NCBI RefSeq assembly: GCF_910592395.1 | Contig: NC_088317.1 | Location: 16,306,001-16,370,000, forward strand | Direction of reading: 5' to 3' | DNA from: Lineus longissimus | Taxonomy: Eukaryota; Nemertea; Pilidiophora; Heteronemertea; Lineidae | DNA: 64,000 nt | In this document: in pieces, positions 1-11,570 of the stretch | Numbering within the stretch: the stretch's first letter is position 1 | Layout of the letters: the number at the start of each line of letters is the position of its first letter | Made by a program: the position numbers and the translations under genes | Notes under the pieces: model-generated | Database searches by the model: none | Told to the model about the DNA's origin: nothing | The model's input: the letters and a program-made list of their open reading frames with translations, nothing else

Positions 1-85
1 GGTGATGGGGCTCATAGAGTTCACACCACAGGGGTATCATGCAGGGGAGGAAAAGCTGAGGAATCGATAAGGCAAGGATTATGAT

Positions 86-415
86 TACAGTAGAACCTCC
101 CTTAGCGGACACCTCTCTATTAAGGACAACCTCTCCACTAAGGACACTAGTTTTTGTCCCAAATTGGTCATTTACATTCAGTTTGACCTCTCTAATCAGG
201 ACACCTCTCTATTAAGGACACTAGTTTTTGTCCCAAATTGGTCGTTTCCATTCAATTTGACCTCTCTAATCAGGACACCTCTCTATTAAGGACACTAGTT
301 TTGGTCCCAAATTGGTTGTTTCCATTCAATTTGACCTCCCTAATCAGGACACCTCTCTATTAAGGACAGCACTTGTCAGTCCTGAGGGTGTCCTTAATAG
401 AGAGGTTCTAATGTA
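86..415. mobile_element. Pogo/Tigger-like MITE with internal duplication, copy 1
   Basis: The element starts TA-CAGTAGAACCTCCC and ends GAGGTTCTAATG-TA, so it has short inverted ends and TA on both sides. The interior is built from the words CTCTCTATTAAGGACA and CACTAGTTTTTGTCCC. Here the roughly 70-bp block containing 'CCAAATTGGTC..TTTGACCTCTCTAATCAGGACA' occurs three times in tandem. CAGTnGAACCTC ends and a TA duplication point to the pogo superfamily by inference. Confidence 0.55.
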
Positions 416-947
416 CATGTATTTTAGCACTAGCATGGCATGATCATATCATGTTGCCAGTCTGTTCTTCAGTCAATGGGGGAGGGAAACAATTGATTTT
501 GCGTTGATGCTCACCAAAAAACAGGCCTCACGACAACACTAGTTAAGTGAATTACTCGAGCTGACAGGTCGGGGACTCAGCTGTCATAACATGACACTCT
601 CACAGGGGAATCCATACTACCAATATTTAATCCCAAGACAAGTGAGCACTTAAAACATTTGACCACGCGTGAATCACCATAACAATATTGGTTTATCATG
701 ATCAATTGGTGAAAATCTGTGGTGGTGACTAAAAGAGCACCGCCCATTTAGTAAAACAACCTCACGTTTCGCTTGTTAGGAACCCAATATTAGTCTATCC
801 CGATCAACTGGTGAACCTTCACAGTGCTGACTAAAATACTGATCGAGTGGTACTACCCCATTCTTGATATTGTAGGGTTGCTAAACTTGTTCCATTTTGA
901 AACAATATTTTCAGTGAAACCACACAACTGAACAAGGCCTGGGATCA
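416..947. other. Non-coding, nothing recognised
   Basis: AT-rich unique-looking sequence with no exon-like frame or clear repeat. Confidence 0.5.
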
Positions 948-1144
948 TATGTGACCCGTTCCAGCAAAACCAGTCGCATGTCGCTCTGAGCTTGGCAGGT
1001 TGAGACGGACTGTTTGTTCATTTCACTATTGTCTGCCTTTTGTGAAATCTGACGACATCAATTTCTTCTATTATTTCCTGGTGTCGTCTAGGCTCATCTT
1101 CTGTGCGACATTCGAATGGTTTTGCTAGAACGGGTCACAAATAT
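948..1144. mobile_element. Fold-back MITE, family A copy 1 (TGTGACCCG ends)
   Basis: Terminal inverted repeats are ATATGTGACCCGTTCCAGCA and the reverse complement around TGCTAGAACGGGTCACAAAT, roughly 25 bp each. The interior word TTGTTCATTTCACTATTGTC links it to the element at 25100. Confidence 0.55.
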
Positions 1145-4100
1145 GAGTTATAGAATTGTCACTAGGACTAGGAGTTCAATATTGGTGTATCATGACCATT
1201 TTGTACCTTCTGAGATGACGATTTAAAAGAACACCGGCCAAAAGGTTCGACATTGCTGGCTTCTCAATGTGGTTTTGATGAATGCCCATAGAGGGCGCAG
1301 CGTGGCATGTGCGGAAATCGTAACAACAACACCAACTGCTGATGACATAAACAACATCAGCAGCGGACCATCAACTCTACGAAACAACGTTTTAGACCTG
1401 TCCCTATGAGATTAACATCACTATCTCACGAAAAACACCCATAAACAAAACACTATTTTTTGCTGCAATTCTATCTGAAAATCGATTCGACACACTCCTC
1501 AAAGCGATCAATAATAGTTTTAGTCTCACACCTTGTTTTAAAAAAATTCCGATAAAAATCTGTTACGAGAGAGTCTGTTTGGCCTCTGATCTATCCGATC
1601 GTTACAAATACTACGCTTTTGTCAACAAAATTACGATGCTTCAAAAACGTCTAAAAGGTTACGTCTAACACAAGCTTCTATTACCCGTTTGACAAAAACT
1701 TGGGCGGGGACGTCAGACACTAGCAAAGTTAATCAAATGAAACGATATGTTAATAAATAGATCTTTGAAGTTAAATAATTATATTCGAAATCACAGAGCG
1801 TCCCCACTTGGAAGTAATAATGGACGTGCTCGGTAAATGTTAAATATCGGAACGTGGTTGGAGCCTCATTGTGGAATCGAATAGACAAAAGGTGTGTGAT
1901 TCGCCTCGCCGTTTGATGTCCGATTGACCTCGGTACGTTATTATTGATTTGCGACGATCAATGGAGCTGGCGTGTGTTGCTGGATGGCACTCAATCAGTT
2001 TGTGTAAAAGGATCGTACTGTATCGGTTAGCCAGCATCAATAGCTAGCAGATTACGCAGAGATGCTATTTACAAGAAAATAAGTACTGCAAGATGAGTTC
2101 AACCTGGATTTGTGCTCAGCAGTGAAGACCGATTGTTATCACTGCAGTATTTCACTGATGGCATGACGGAGCAGTGTTAGACTCGGTTCAAAGAGACTGA
2201 AAATACAGAAGAAACTTCTCTATTAAGGACACCTTTGGGCTTTGGATTGACACGTACTGTCCTTAATAGTGAGTTGTACTGATTAGAGAGGTCAATTTGA
2301 ATGGAGACAATTTACAATCTGGGACCAAAACTAGTGTCCTTGATAGGGACGGTGTCCATATTAGAGAGGTGTCAACTAAGACTCTGAAGAGAGGCTCCAA
2401 TGTACCCCAAAAAAACAAACCATCTAAATAAATATTTTGACTTCGTTTATTTTTCACCTAAACCAGCTGTAGACTATAATGTAGGCTTTTTAGATGAGAA
2501 TTTTTAAAAATTTTTCAACAAGTCTTGAAAAAGATTCACGTTACTTCAAACCGTACTTTTAAACGTGTTTTTATAATACCATGATACTACAACAACTATG
2601 AGAGTTGACATCAAAAGCATTTTACATTTTTTGCCGAACCACTGAACTAAATGTCCCGTCAATAACACCGTAATTGACTCAATCGATTTACAAGTTTTCC
2701 ATGTTGTGACTTAAGGACCTCAAAGTGGCCACCGCTCCAAAATCAACTGCAATTTGAGTCACCAATCCTGAAACTTGCACACCCCATGGAGCAATCATTA
2801 TGGTAGGTTACACTCATTATGAATATATCCTATTTTTTCTTGAACTGGGTAAGTGTCTTTGCCACTCAGTTGGATCAGAAAACTATACGATTGTGCTGCC
2901 CAGTCCCCTTCCACTGTTCCAGATACAAATAGGTCTTCAGTCATCTGGGACTGATCCTGTACTCCATTTGAGGGTAGGGGCAGACCCTAGAAGGGGGGGG
3001 CACTTGGACTTCTGCCTCTCTGAATTTTATGGTCTTCAAAACATTTTTTCAAAATGGTGAAGTTTCATGGTCAATTTTTAAAATGATCAATCTGAAATCA
3101 GGAGAAACCTAGGCCGAGATTGCACCCTTGGATCTACAGCTGAAGAAAGCCAAGGTTTCAAAGGGAAAACGTGATACTTTTTCTAGTTTGTTTTTTGATG
3201 CGACTCTTTAAATAAACTGAACATATGTAACTAAGAAGAATTACCCCCACTTCATGTTTGTAAAACATACAAAAAATGCACCTAATCGGATGGAAACTTG
3301 TAATCCCCTTTCACACCTGACTAAAAGAACTAATGTGGAACATTTAACTTTCGGATTTAGCTGCTAGAGATCAGAAAATTTTAAGGCCAAGAGAAGTGAC
3401 ATCTACATGTAGTTGGTTCTGTGAAGTCTTCGATTCAATCCTGCATCAGTATAATTTACCTTACAACTGTACAAAACTTATCGAAAAACAAACTTTGTTT
3501 TCGAATCGTCCCTTGGTGACCTACATGACCAATGCATCTTTTCATCTTACAAAGTGTTGGCACAAGTTTCCATCATTGGGAAGTCTCTTTTAGTTGTCCT
3601 GCTTCTTACAAGTTCAAAAGACCAGGTCACCATTGCCTCTGCAGTTTAGACATGTTGTGGTCATATGCCACAGTGTCCTGGGGACTTTTCTAGTCCAAAA
3701 GATAAGCTCATGTAGACAAGAAGTTGTGACGTAGACCATGTGTTCAGATGACACTAGCCCAAAACACGCAACTGGATGATGAAAGGGACTGCAGGATAAT
3801 AGGACTACTGGAGCAAGCTGGCAGCTCAGTTCAGATCTCTTCAAGGAAACTTTCTGGGCAAAAGGATGACTTTTGTAATACCTAAACCTGTCTGTACCTT
3901 AGTTGTACTTGGCCTAAGTGGGTAATTATAACATGTTAGAAAAGCATAGCTGAACACAGAAAAGGGTCAATGAAAGGGATTAATTCGGTTAGACACCTCG
4001 CTAACATGAAAGGCGGGACAACAAAAGAATGTCATCCTTGAAACCTGAGGACTTAGTGACCTGGTTTTGTGTGTGCAAGGAACCGAAGAACTTTTACTTA

Positions 4101-4853
4101 GATAAAGAAGTTAGAACACCAAAACTTGATGGGGGAGGAGTGGAATGAAAAGAGAGAAGGCAAGGCAGTGTCAAAGTGGGGATGATATCATGGCTTACTG
4201 ATTTTCTAAATGACAACACACCACGCAGACCAACTATTCCCAGGCCCGCATAGTACCTCTGGGTACTACAACTTCCCTTTCTTCAGGTAGAACAGCTCCA
4301 GACCATTGCTAGCCAAAATCACCCAATCTAAAAAAACCTGCAAATTTTATCAAAGACATCCAAGTTCACATATTGACATTGAAGCTAAATTAGATTCGCT
4401 GGAAGAAGATTTCAAGACTGGTAACACCAAGTCCTGCAGACTCAACCATTGACTAGTTTAGTGCTACTGGCCATGCAAGATGCTAAATAATTAGTTCCAA
4501 AAACTATCCCAGCCAGAAATATTTCGTAAAACGTCCCAGGTTTTCAATGGACAAAGAAAGGTAGGTCCCATGTCTAATGATTATAAACTCTCATTTCTTA
4601 TTTTAGCCATGTTTCTGCAAGTTGCCCAAAGCATCGAACATTCATAGTTGGAGCAGACCATGTCAGCCTTTCTGATAAATTCATAAGAAAGGGGACTTCA
4701 GCAATTCCTTCCGGGGATTTCACGGTAATAACGCCAGCCCATTGTTTCCAATTCTTTGGAAATCATGAGGCGGAAAATTGTCCTTATAGCAGCGGTGAGT
4801 TGCAAAGGAAAACTGCGGATAGCCCGCAGTATCGAATAGTTTGAGTAGTCTCG
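1145..4853. other. Non-coding apart from the MITE at 2205
   Basis: No RYK exon or other coding signal was recognised. ATAGAGGGCGCAGC at about 1288-1301 resembles the CTCF core weakly. The area is probably RYK-like intron 1 if that gene extends beyond the window. Confidence 0.4.
2205..2404. mobile_element. Pogo/Tigger-like MITE, copy 2 (degraded)
   Basis: This shares the CTCTCTATTAAGGACACC and GACCAAAACTAGTGTCC words of copy 1, with ends TACAGAAGAAACTTC and GAGGCTCCAATGTA. The body is in the opposite orientation. Confidence 0.45.
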
Positions 4854-5075
4854 ATGGCTTCCGAATTTCCGGAGTTAAAAGAGAAGATTTTCATGAACCG
4901 CTCTCGAGTGCTCGAGCTTATCCTTTGCGTTTCCTCTCTGAAGAGATTTATATGGAAGTTGAGAACTGATATTGAATTAGTATCAAGGAAATTGGAACTT
5001 CCTAATAAGAATATTGGTTCTTCAGTTGCAGATAATGCAGGATATTTTGTTTCACTCCTTGGTGTATGTCTTTGA
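4854..5075 (+). CDS. Small ORF, 73 residues, function unknown
   Basis: An ATG in good context (tctcgATGG) opens a 73-residue frame starting MASEFPELKEKIF. The product is mixed-charge and probably helical (LELILCVSSLKRFIWKL, then RTDIELVSRKLELPN). It may be a single-exon gene, or it may be a first exon ending at the donor GGT/gtatgt at 5063/5064, just before the stop. Just upstream, at 4765-4794, a ten-codon ATG frame ends at a donor gtgagt, so spliced transcription from this area is plausible. It would lie opposite to and inside intron 1 of the RYK-like gene if that gene extends past the window start. I do not recognise the family. Confidence 0.35.
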   Translation: MASEFPELKEKIFMNRSRVLELILCVSSLKRFIWKLRTDIELVSRKLELPNKNIGSSVADNAGYFVSLLGVCL

Positions 5076-5340
5076 TACTTTAGAAGATATTGGGATGCTG
5101 CTGAGAGCTCTAAGACAAATCTGAAATTTTTCTTGTAAAATTACTAAAAATCTCGTCATTTGATAAGATGCTAATATTTGGTCCAATTTTGAAGTTTAAC
5201 ATTCAAAGAAGCACAGAGAATGGAGACTGAGATGTTACCATTTGAGCTATCGACGCATTTACCAAGAGGCAAAAAGTTTGCAATCTGCCAAAATGCAAAA
5301 TTTTGACATCCCTGAATAAAAATATGATTTTGTTCGGACT

Positions 5341-5440
5341 GTTAGCGGGTTGCAGAGGAAAGATGAGTGCCTGTCATCCCCGAGGACCCAGGTTCAATTC
5401 TCATTTCCTAAGTCATGGACATACTGTGATAGCAATCTCC
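5341..5440 (+). mobile_element. Possible tRNA-derived SINE fragment
   Basis: GACCCAGGTTCAATTCTCA resembles a tRNA T arm with B box. The A-box part (TTAGCGGGTTGCAGAGG) is weak. Confidence 0.3.
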
Positions 5441-6357
5441 AAATGTATAAGCTCCAAAAAGTTCAACCAGTTTGATAAAAATCAAGAATATCTGGGCTAA
5501 TCTAGTTCGTTTCAGACTGTCTTTTGTGACACAGCGATGTATACTGTTATGTCTCGCACCCACATGGGGTGAGGGTGAAATGTCGGCAGGCCACATTCAC
5601 CCCAGCTATTCAGGAAATCTATTTGTGCCCACTGTGAACAGTTCCCCAACCCGAAGGAGCTTTTCAAAGTCTGAATCGAGGTGTTTAGACAAATGATCAG
5701 CCGATATGAAATATGTTGACACTATGCTAATATCGTATGTTTCTCAGCCTTCTTTTATCAGGCCATACAAATTTAGGTGAAAATTTTTTCAACAACCACA
5801 AAATAATGTCTTGTAGTATTTTTAGTATGATGTATCAAACACGTCAAATGCCGTTTCTTACAAATTTGAGACTCAATATCTTTGTATTGCTAGACACTCT
5901 TCCTTGTCATCAACAGCTGTTCTACAGATAACCAAAAACCTATAACCTATAATCAATAAGCCTTCACAAATAAGGTGATTGAGTACAGTTCGTGCTATAG
6001 AATAAACGTTCCCTTGACACCACATAATTACAAGTTATAAGATAACCTGATGTGTCAAGAAACACATTGCTAGATGTCGATTTTACTAATCTATGGAATA
6101 TCAATAATGGTACATGCAAGAGGATTTAATTCAGGAGGGGGATGATTCTGACCAGGTGCATATCCATTCAAAGGGTGTCCCCCCAGCCCCCATTATTTCT
6201 GAAAAAGAAGTCAGGCAAGGCAAAGACCCAGGTGAGCCACGATGTTGCCGATGATGATGAATACTGCTGCTACCATACTGCTTCTAGTACAACATGTACA
6301 TGTCTTTGCTGGTGGGCCCAATGTAATCACAATCACGTTTAATAAAATAAGGGCTAA

Positions 6358-6503
6358 ACTTTAGAATTACCGATCGGATGTTCCTCCGCACTATATAAGT
6401 TGTGAATCGGTTTAAAGGGTTAGGGTTAGGGTTAGGCTACTTGTTCATTATTCGGTATTCATTCGCGCCTTAGACCTATACTTCCGATCGGGAATTCTAA
6501 AGT
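6358..6503. mobile_element. MITE with telomere-like core
   Basis: Inverted ends are ACTTTAGAATTACCGATCGG and the near-exact reverse complement CCGATCGGGAATTCTAAAGT. The interior contains GGGTTAGGGTTAGGGTTAGG at about 6417-6437, the animal telomere repeat unit. The GATCGG end motif resembles the elements at 25438 and 39786. Confidence 0.6.
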
Positions 6504-7013
6504 CGTTCCAAAATAAGTAAAATTTGCCCTTCTTTCCAGATCATCGCTATGGAATGGCAAAATATGGCCGGGTTACAACTCTGTTAAAAAGGAAATCATA
6601 GCACAGAAAATGTGATGTGATGTCATTTTGAAGAGGCTGACTCGTTACAATATAGATGTTTTCACGCATGGTCATTATTAAATTGCCACGCCAGATCTGG
6701 TGCACTTCCACCGTCACCAAATCCAACCTCCCCCCCCCCCCCAGCCCCGATCGGAATGACAATGAATATAGGCAAGAATACACTTTTTAAATCATTTTTC
6801 CAAACTGCTCATTCAACTCAGTCCAAACAACTCTGCCAGTTCACAGAGGCCTATGTTTCTATTTCACCTGAAAAACCATAAACAAATGCACAACCTTTAC
6901 TCTGTAAAGGTGTGTACCTGCATGTACATGAATGTATGTACTGTATACAATGTATTCACTTATCATCATTTCAAGGAAAACTAAGTTTTTACAGAAACCG
7001 GATTTTCACTCAC

Positions 7014-7128
7014 CTAATAGTCTCCATGTTTCTTCTTCATTCATAAACAGATTAAGATGACAATCCCCGAAGTTATGCACAGAAATGAGGAATAAAACGG
7101 TAAACCAAAGAACCGGAGAGGGTGGCAT
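7014..7128 (-). CDS. RYK: First coding exon of a RYK/Derailed-like Wnt co-receptor (WIF domain start)
   Basis: The exon encodes 38 residues plus one base of the next codon and ends at a strong donor (gtgagtga). It opens with Met-Pro-Pro-Ser, then a hydrophobic stretch (LWFTVLFLIS) typical of a signal peptide. After a likely cleavage region the sequence reads HLNLFMNEEETWRLLG. This matches the opening of the WIF domain in RYK/Derailed receptors, where an LxLxxxEEExxRLLG pattern follows the signal peptide. RYK proteins are single-pass membrane receptors that bind Wnt through the WIF domain and carry a catalytically weak kinase domain inside the cell. Only this exon was recognised. The next exon should lie at lower coordinates; I saw no WIF or kinase exon between 1 and 7013, so the rest is probably before the window. 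The gene is divergent from CWC15, about 270 bp from its probable 5' UTR. The match is short, so the family call is an inference. Confidence 0.6.
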
Positions 7129-7480
7129 TTTGAAGAAGAAAATGAGATTCAACACACAGAGAACTTCATTTGTTTTCCTTAAGCTATACTCTTGAATCCA
7201 AAACTTTACATTTCAATAATGCCATTGTTAAATCAATCAAAATTTCTTTTGTTTTACTCCATACAAGAACAAAAAGTAGTTTTCTTTATATTTCATGCAA
7301 TTGCTAGCAATGATTTAGACATGCTAGACAATAATGAAGATTTTTGTTACATTTATTAAATTGGTTTAGAGACTATTACGCATGCGCAGTGAGTGCAACC
7401 AGCATGGCCGGCTGTGAACGATTTTTGTGATTTTTCTGCATTTAAAATAGTTTTTATTGCGATCTCTTTGTTTCTTAGGT
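7129..7480. promoter_or_regulatory. Divergent promoter between RYK-like gene and CWC15
   Basis: The gap between two oppositely oriented genes holds ACGCATGCGCAGTG near 7378-7391, a close match to the palindromic NRF1 site. About 15 bases later, near 7404-7416, comes CAGCATGGCCGGCTG, which resembles a YY1 site; YY1 sites often sit just downstream of TATA-less start sites. No TATA box is evident. A donor-like TTCTTAG/gtaaat at 7479/7480 and the acceptor ctctttcag at 7739 suggest a non-coding first exon of CWC15 ending near 7479. Housekeeping splicing genes commonly have such promoters. The transcription starts themselves are inferred. Confidence 0.5.
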
Positions 7481-7782
7481 AAATCAAATTAATTCTTTAG
7501 TTTTAACGTACTCAGTTCTTAAATTCTTCCAAATTTCATGTATGTAGATCGAGTAGATTTTGAGATATATCAAGTAGTGTGAAGAATTGTGAGACTGGCC
7601 TGCAGTGCTAGTGCTACCATGAACCATGCACTGATGACAAAGGCAAGCGAGAGCAATAGAGTGAGAGACCTGAGTGAGTTGCGAAAGGCAGTCCCTCTCC
7701 CTGCCTGGTAAAGCCTGAAATGTTTTTTTCTCTTTCAGAATTGAGAAATAAACGAACTTTCAGTTTTTGAACTTCCACCATC

Positions 7783-10295
7783 ATGACGACTGCTGCTCGC
7801 CCAACGTTTGAGCCAGCTCGAGGCGGTCGTGGTAAAGGCGAAGGCGATCTCAGCGCAATATCGAAGCAGTACTCAAGTCGAGATTTGCCAGCTCATCAAA
7901 AACTGAAATACAGGTAACCATGGTTCGATTCCGGGGAGAACCCACATTTGTATCTCTACTTGAACTGACGTGGGTTTCAAGGACTTAAAATTCCAGGCTC
8001 TTCAGAGTCCTTTGAATGAGAGTTAAAACCAAGATTCTCTGTACCTAACCACCTTTGTCAGGGCAGGCTAAACATCCCATACATAGGGTACACGTAAATG
8101 TGTAACCTGACTGCCTGATGTGAACTGAAGTCGAATTGCAAAGCGCATGTTGCATCGGAGAGGAGCCCAAATCATACCTGGAGATAATGGAAGAAACTAA
8201 TGTACTCCGAACAGTAATGAACAACTAGCCATCACAACTGGCCAGGCTGGCCTAGTTTTGCTGCGACATGACACAAATGTTCACTCAATCTCAATGTTTT
8301 AAAGAATCTTCAAAAAATAATTCTCCATTTCAGACAAGAAGGCCAAGGTGGCTCAGATGAGATTCGCGGCCGTGACTTCCGCCGGGACTTGGAGGAGCGT
8401 GAACGTACTGCCAGGGAAAGGCGTGATAAAGAAAGGGGACGAGGTGAGTGGAACAATGTATCATTGCTTTGAAACCGACGTTTAAATCATTTTACAGCAT
8501 GTCATCATCAATTCAATGTCCTTCAAACTATCTTCCTCTTTCAGAATCTTCCAGCAGCAAGCGACCTCGTCTTGACCAGATCCCCGCTTCGAATTTGGAT
8601 GCCGATGATCCATTAGATGATGAGGTAATTTTTTTATCCTTGAATTTACGAAAACTGTACAGATAAGAAGCAGGTACCGTAATGTCTGCATTCAGGGTGA
8701 CTCAATAAAACTGGATTGTTAAAAAAAATCTCATTCCTATACCTTTTGTTTTGACACCTTAAATGCCCCGCAAACATAGCTGTTATAAAGCAGATTGATT
8801 TACAGTTTCACTTAAATCTTTATTTTGAATCTGTTTAGGATGATGATCTAGATGATGACGATGATGATGACGACGACACAGCCGAACTGATGGCCGAACT
8901 CCAGAAGATCAAGAAGGAGAGAATGGCGGAGGCAGCTAAAAGAGTAGGTGCCATGCATTCGCTGCAATGGCGTGTGACAAATATTGCTTGTTTGCAGCAG
9001 TCATTGTGGGTCTCTGCTACAAAACTATGATTGCAGCAACTTGCCATCACTATCAAATGCAGCTACTACGGGTTTTACTTGCAGTCGAGGAGCTTTGACC
9101 AATCCGTCTAGACATGTTTTCCTCCCCGACAATGTTTATAGACACCAAGAGCATATTTGAATGTTGGGCCTGCGACTGCATTGCCAAATAACATGCCAAA
9201 TATCTGGCCTGCCTGAAGGATTCACTGACACTTCTTGGTTCCAATGACAAATGCCTCGATTTAATCAATCAAACTGAGGTTTAGGATACAGGGTTTCTGC
9301 CAGGATTAAATTTTTTGAGGGGAGAAAAAAAAAATTTCTAAAAAATTTTTTTTCTTCAAAAGGGTATATGACCCCTCCTGAGACGTTTTTTGGCCCTAAA
9401 ACCGCTACAATTGACTCCCAAATGCTTTTATTTTACATATCAAATCATGAAACTTACTCATTCGACAGTAAAACAAACTTTAGTGCTCAAAATTAAGGGG
9501 GGGATATCCCCCCTTGAAATATTTTAGGGGGGATGAATCCCCCCATCCCCCCTCTGGCGGAAACACTGGGATAATTTAGGCGGGAAATGGCTTTGAATTG
9601 TCAAGTCGCTCCGATGCATTTTCTGTTGATTCTCACACAAACTAATATCGTTCCCTGATTACAGGAAGCTGATAAGAAGGTCGAAGAGGAGAGAATCCGG
9701 ACGGAAAATATTCTGAAAGGCAATCCTCTGATGAACAACCAGGTGCCGGAGAAAACTGATTTTAAAGTGAAAAGAAGGTAAACTTTATCGCAATCGTAGT
9801 TATTCAAGCCTTGGTATAGAAAAAGATAAAGATTTTTTCCTCTTCTTCTTCTACAGCGTTCAACCTGCCTAAGCTATTAACTTGAGTCCTGTGGCAGAGA
9901 TGAAGCGGCTTGTCGTTTCGAGGCGTTCCCCACAGTTTTCCTTCGATATTGGTGTCTGCGGGCCAGAATTTCTGTTGTAAATCATGGTGCAGGGACCGTC
10001 TTGAAGGATGTGGACTGGTTCCTGAAATGCTGTCTTTCATTGGCTATAAAGATTTCAGCTCTTGAGTAAAAGAATTGTACCAACATTTTTTTGGATGATA
10101 GTATGTCAGATACAGATATGATTAGCTCTCGACTTTGCAAATTATCATAATATTCCTTACATTTTCAGATGGGATGATGATGTTGTGTTCAAGAACTGTG
10201 CTCGTGGCGAGGATGACAAAAAGGGTAGCCGGTTTATAAACGATACGCTGAGATCAGAATTTCATAAAAAGTTTATGGAGAAATACGTGAAGTAG
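7783..10295 (+). CDS. CWC15: CWC15 spliceosome-associated protein, six coding exons, complete
   Basis: The coding exons are 7783-7913, 8334-8443, 8545-8624, 8839-8943, 9665-9777 and 10169-10295. All junctions are GT-AG and in phase, giving 221 residues; the family is usually about 230. The N-terminus [15 protein letters not shown] and the following [15 protein letters not shown] are diagnostic of the Cwf15/Cwc15 family. The middle has a basic/acidic helix ([18 protein letters not shown]), then a Ser/Lys patch, a run of Asp residues from exon 4, and a coiled-coil-like segment. The C-terminus [13 protein letters not shown] followed by [20 protein letters not shown] is the most conserved block. 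The protein is a core member of the PRP19/CDC5L-associated complex in the activated spliceosome. The start is preceded by CCACCATC and is the only ATG giving the conserved N-terminus. Intron 4 contains a MITE (9289-9568). An AATAAA lies at 10768. Confidence 0.95.
9289..9568. mobile_element. MITE in CWC15 intron 4 (hAT-like ends)
   Basis: The segment begins CAGGGTTTCTGCCAGGAT and ends in the near reverse complement, CTCTGGCGGAAACACTG. These are imperfect terminal inverted repeats of about 18 bp. The interior is low-complexity, with A/T runs on the left and G/C runs on the right, including GGGGGGGATATCCCCCC. CAG..CTG termini are typical of hAT-type non-autonomous elements, but no clean 8-bp target duplication was found, so the superfamily is an inference. 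Confidence 0.5.
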
Positions 10296-10767
10296 TGAAC
10301 TAGCTATGATTGATTACAGACTGAACTGTTTGACTTGATAGAATGTCGATGTTTGTGCTGTCAGGCAGACGTGTGGGATTGTCTCGTGGTCTCATCCACC
10401 CTCGTCGTTGAGGTCGTCATCCACACTTGAATCGATTACATTTTACGGTAGATGGAAAGATATCAAGCTAACTGACAAATGACGCTTTCTTACAGTTTCT
10501 TTTTCAACATTTTGTCCAGGAAATTTGGTTTTGACTGATAATAAGTCTGAAGACTGCATGGATATTGTAGGTTGGCCTGGTAGGTCAGTCAGATAGGGCC
10601 TGTCCATCCAGCCTGGCCACACAGATGAGACGCCATTACAAAGTTATGTGGAGGCAACATGGAAAATTGGGTGATGCAGATCTTTCGATTGACAGTCCAG
10701 GAATCTGATCAGTTTGGTACAGATTATCAAAAGGACGTGTCATGTCTAAAAGACAGTGTATTGTGTA

Positions 10768-10773
10768 AATAAA
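10768..10773 (+). terminator. Polyadenylation signal of CWC15
   Basis: An AATAAA hexamer within TAAATAAATAA lies about 470 bases past the CWC15 stop codon and is followed by a T/G-rich stretch. This is the first good poly(A) signal downstream, so the 3' UTR is probably 10296 to about 10790. Confidence 0.65.
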
Positions 10774-10789
10774 TAATATTGTGTATTTC

Positions 10790-11185
10790 TTGTTTAATTG
10801 TTATCTGTCGTATACCCTCAGAAAAGCTGAAAAACATACCTAACTGGCCAGAATGTATCCTGTTGATCAGGATACTTAATCTCTTTGTGTGGAGCTCTCA
10901 GTGTCATTGGCCTGCTCATACTGCACACACTTGAAATCAAACTGCGGAGGACAGAAGATCGGCAACCTGCACAAATTTGAACCCCAAGACCCTTACATTG
11001 ATAGTCATAATGCCACCACTGCCAAGACAATTTCCCAGCCGGAGACCTCCTCCTCTTAAAAAGCTTATGTCATGACTTCAACATTTTATACCAGGGAAAC
11101 TGCAGGTTATTCAGTGACCTTCCAGTGCAAGTCACATCTTGTCTGGAGAAAGTCAAAACACTGGAAATGTATGTACATGACGCGG
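10790..11185. other. Intergenic, downstream of CWC15
   Basis: No gene recognised. It contains a single 52-bp repeat unit at 11058. Confidence 0.4.
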
Positions 11186-11570
11186 TGGGATGGGCTTTCA
11201 GTGCCAGACAGGCCTTTATTAGAGTCCAAACCTGAATTGCTGGAGGAGATTTCGGTGCTAGGCTGGTCTCATCTGTAGGGATTCCGAACTTTAGGGGGAT
11301 TTCTGTATCAAGGGATGGGGTTTCAGTGCCAGACAGGCCTTGATAAGAGTCCAAACCTGAATTGCTGGAGGGGATTTCGGTGCTAGGCTGGTCTCATCTG
11401 TAGGGATTCCGAACTTTGGGGGGAATTCTGTATCAAGATATCAGTGTGGAGACTGTCCTGCCCAAGTGGGACGGGGTTACTGTGCTGGAAACGCTTTATT
11501 TGGACAGTCCCACCATGAATTGCTGGAAGGGATTTTTGAGCTGGACTGGTCTCAATGGGGGTGCCACAAG
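11186..11570 (+). repeat. Imperfect tandem repeat, about 125-bp unit, three copies
   Basis: The first two units share CAGTGCCAGACAGGCCTT, GAATTGCTGGAGG and GGTCTCATCTGTAGGGATTC 125 bases apart (11199 and 11324). The third (from about 11440) is strongly diverged but keeps GAATTGCTGGA and CTGGTCTCA. Confidence 0.7.

Noticed and set aside
1288-1301. CTCF site
   Set aside because: Only a partial match (AGAGGGCGCAGC) of a kind common in repeats; not enough to call.
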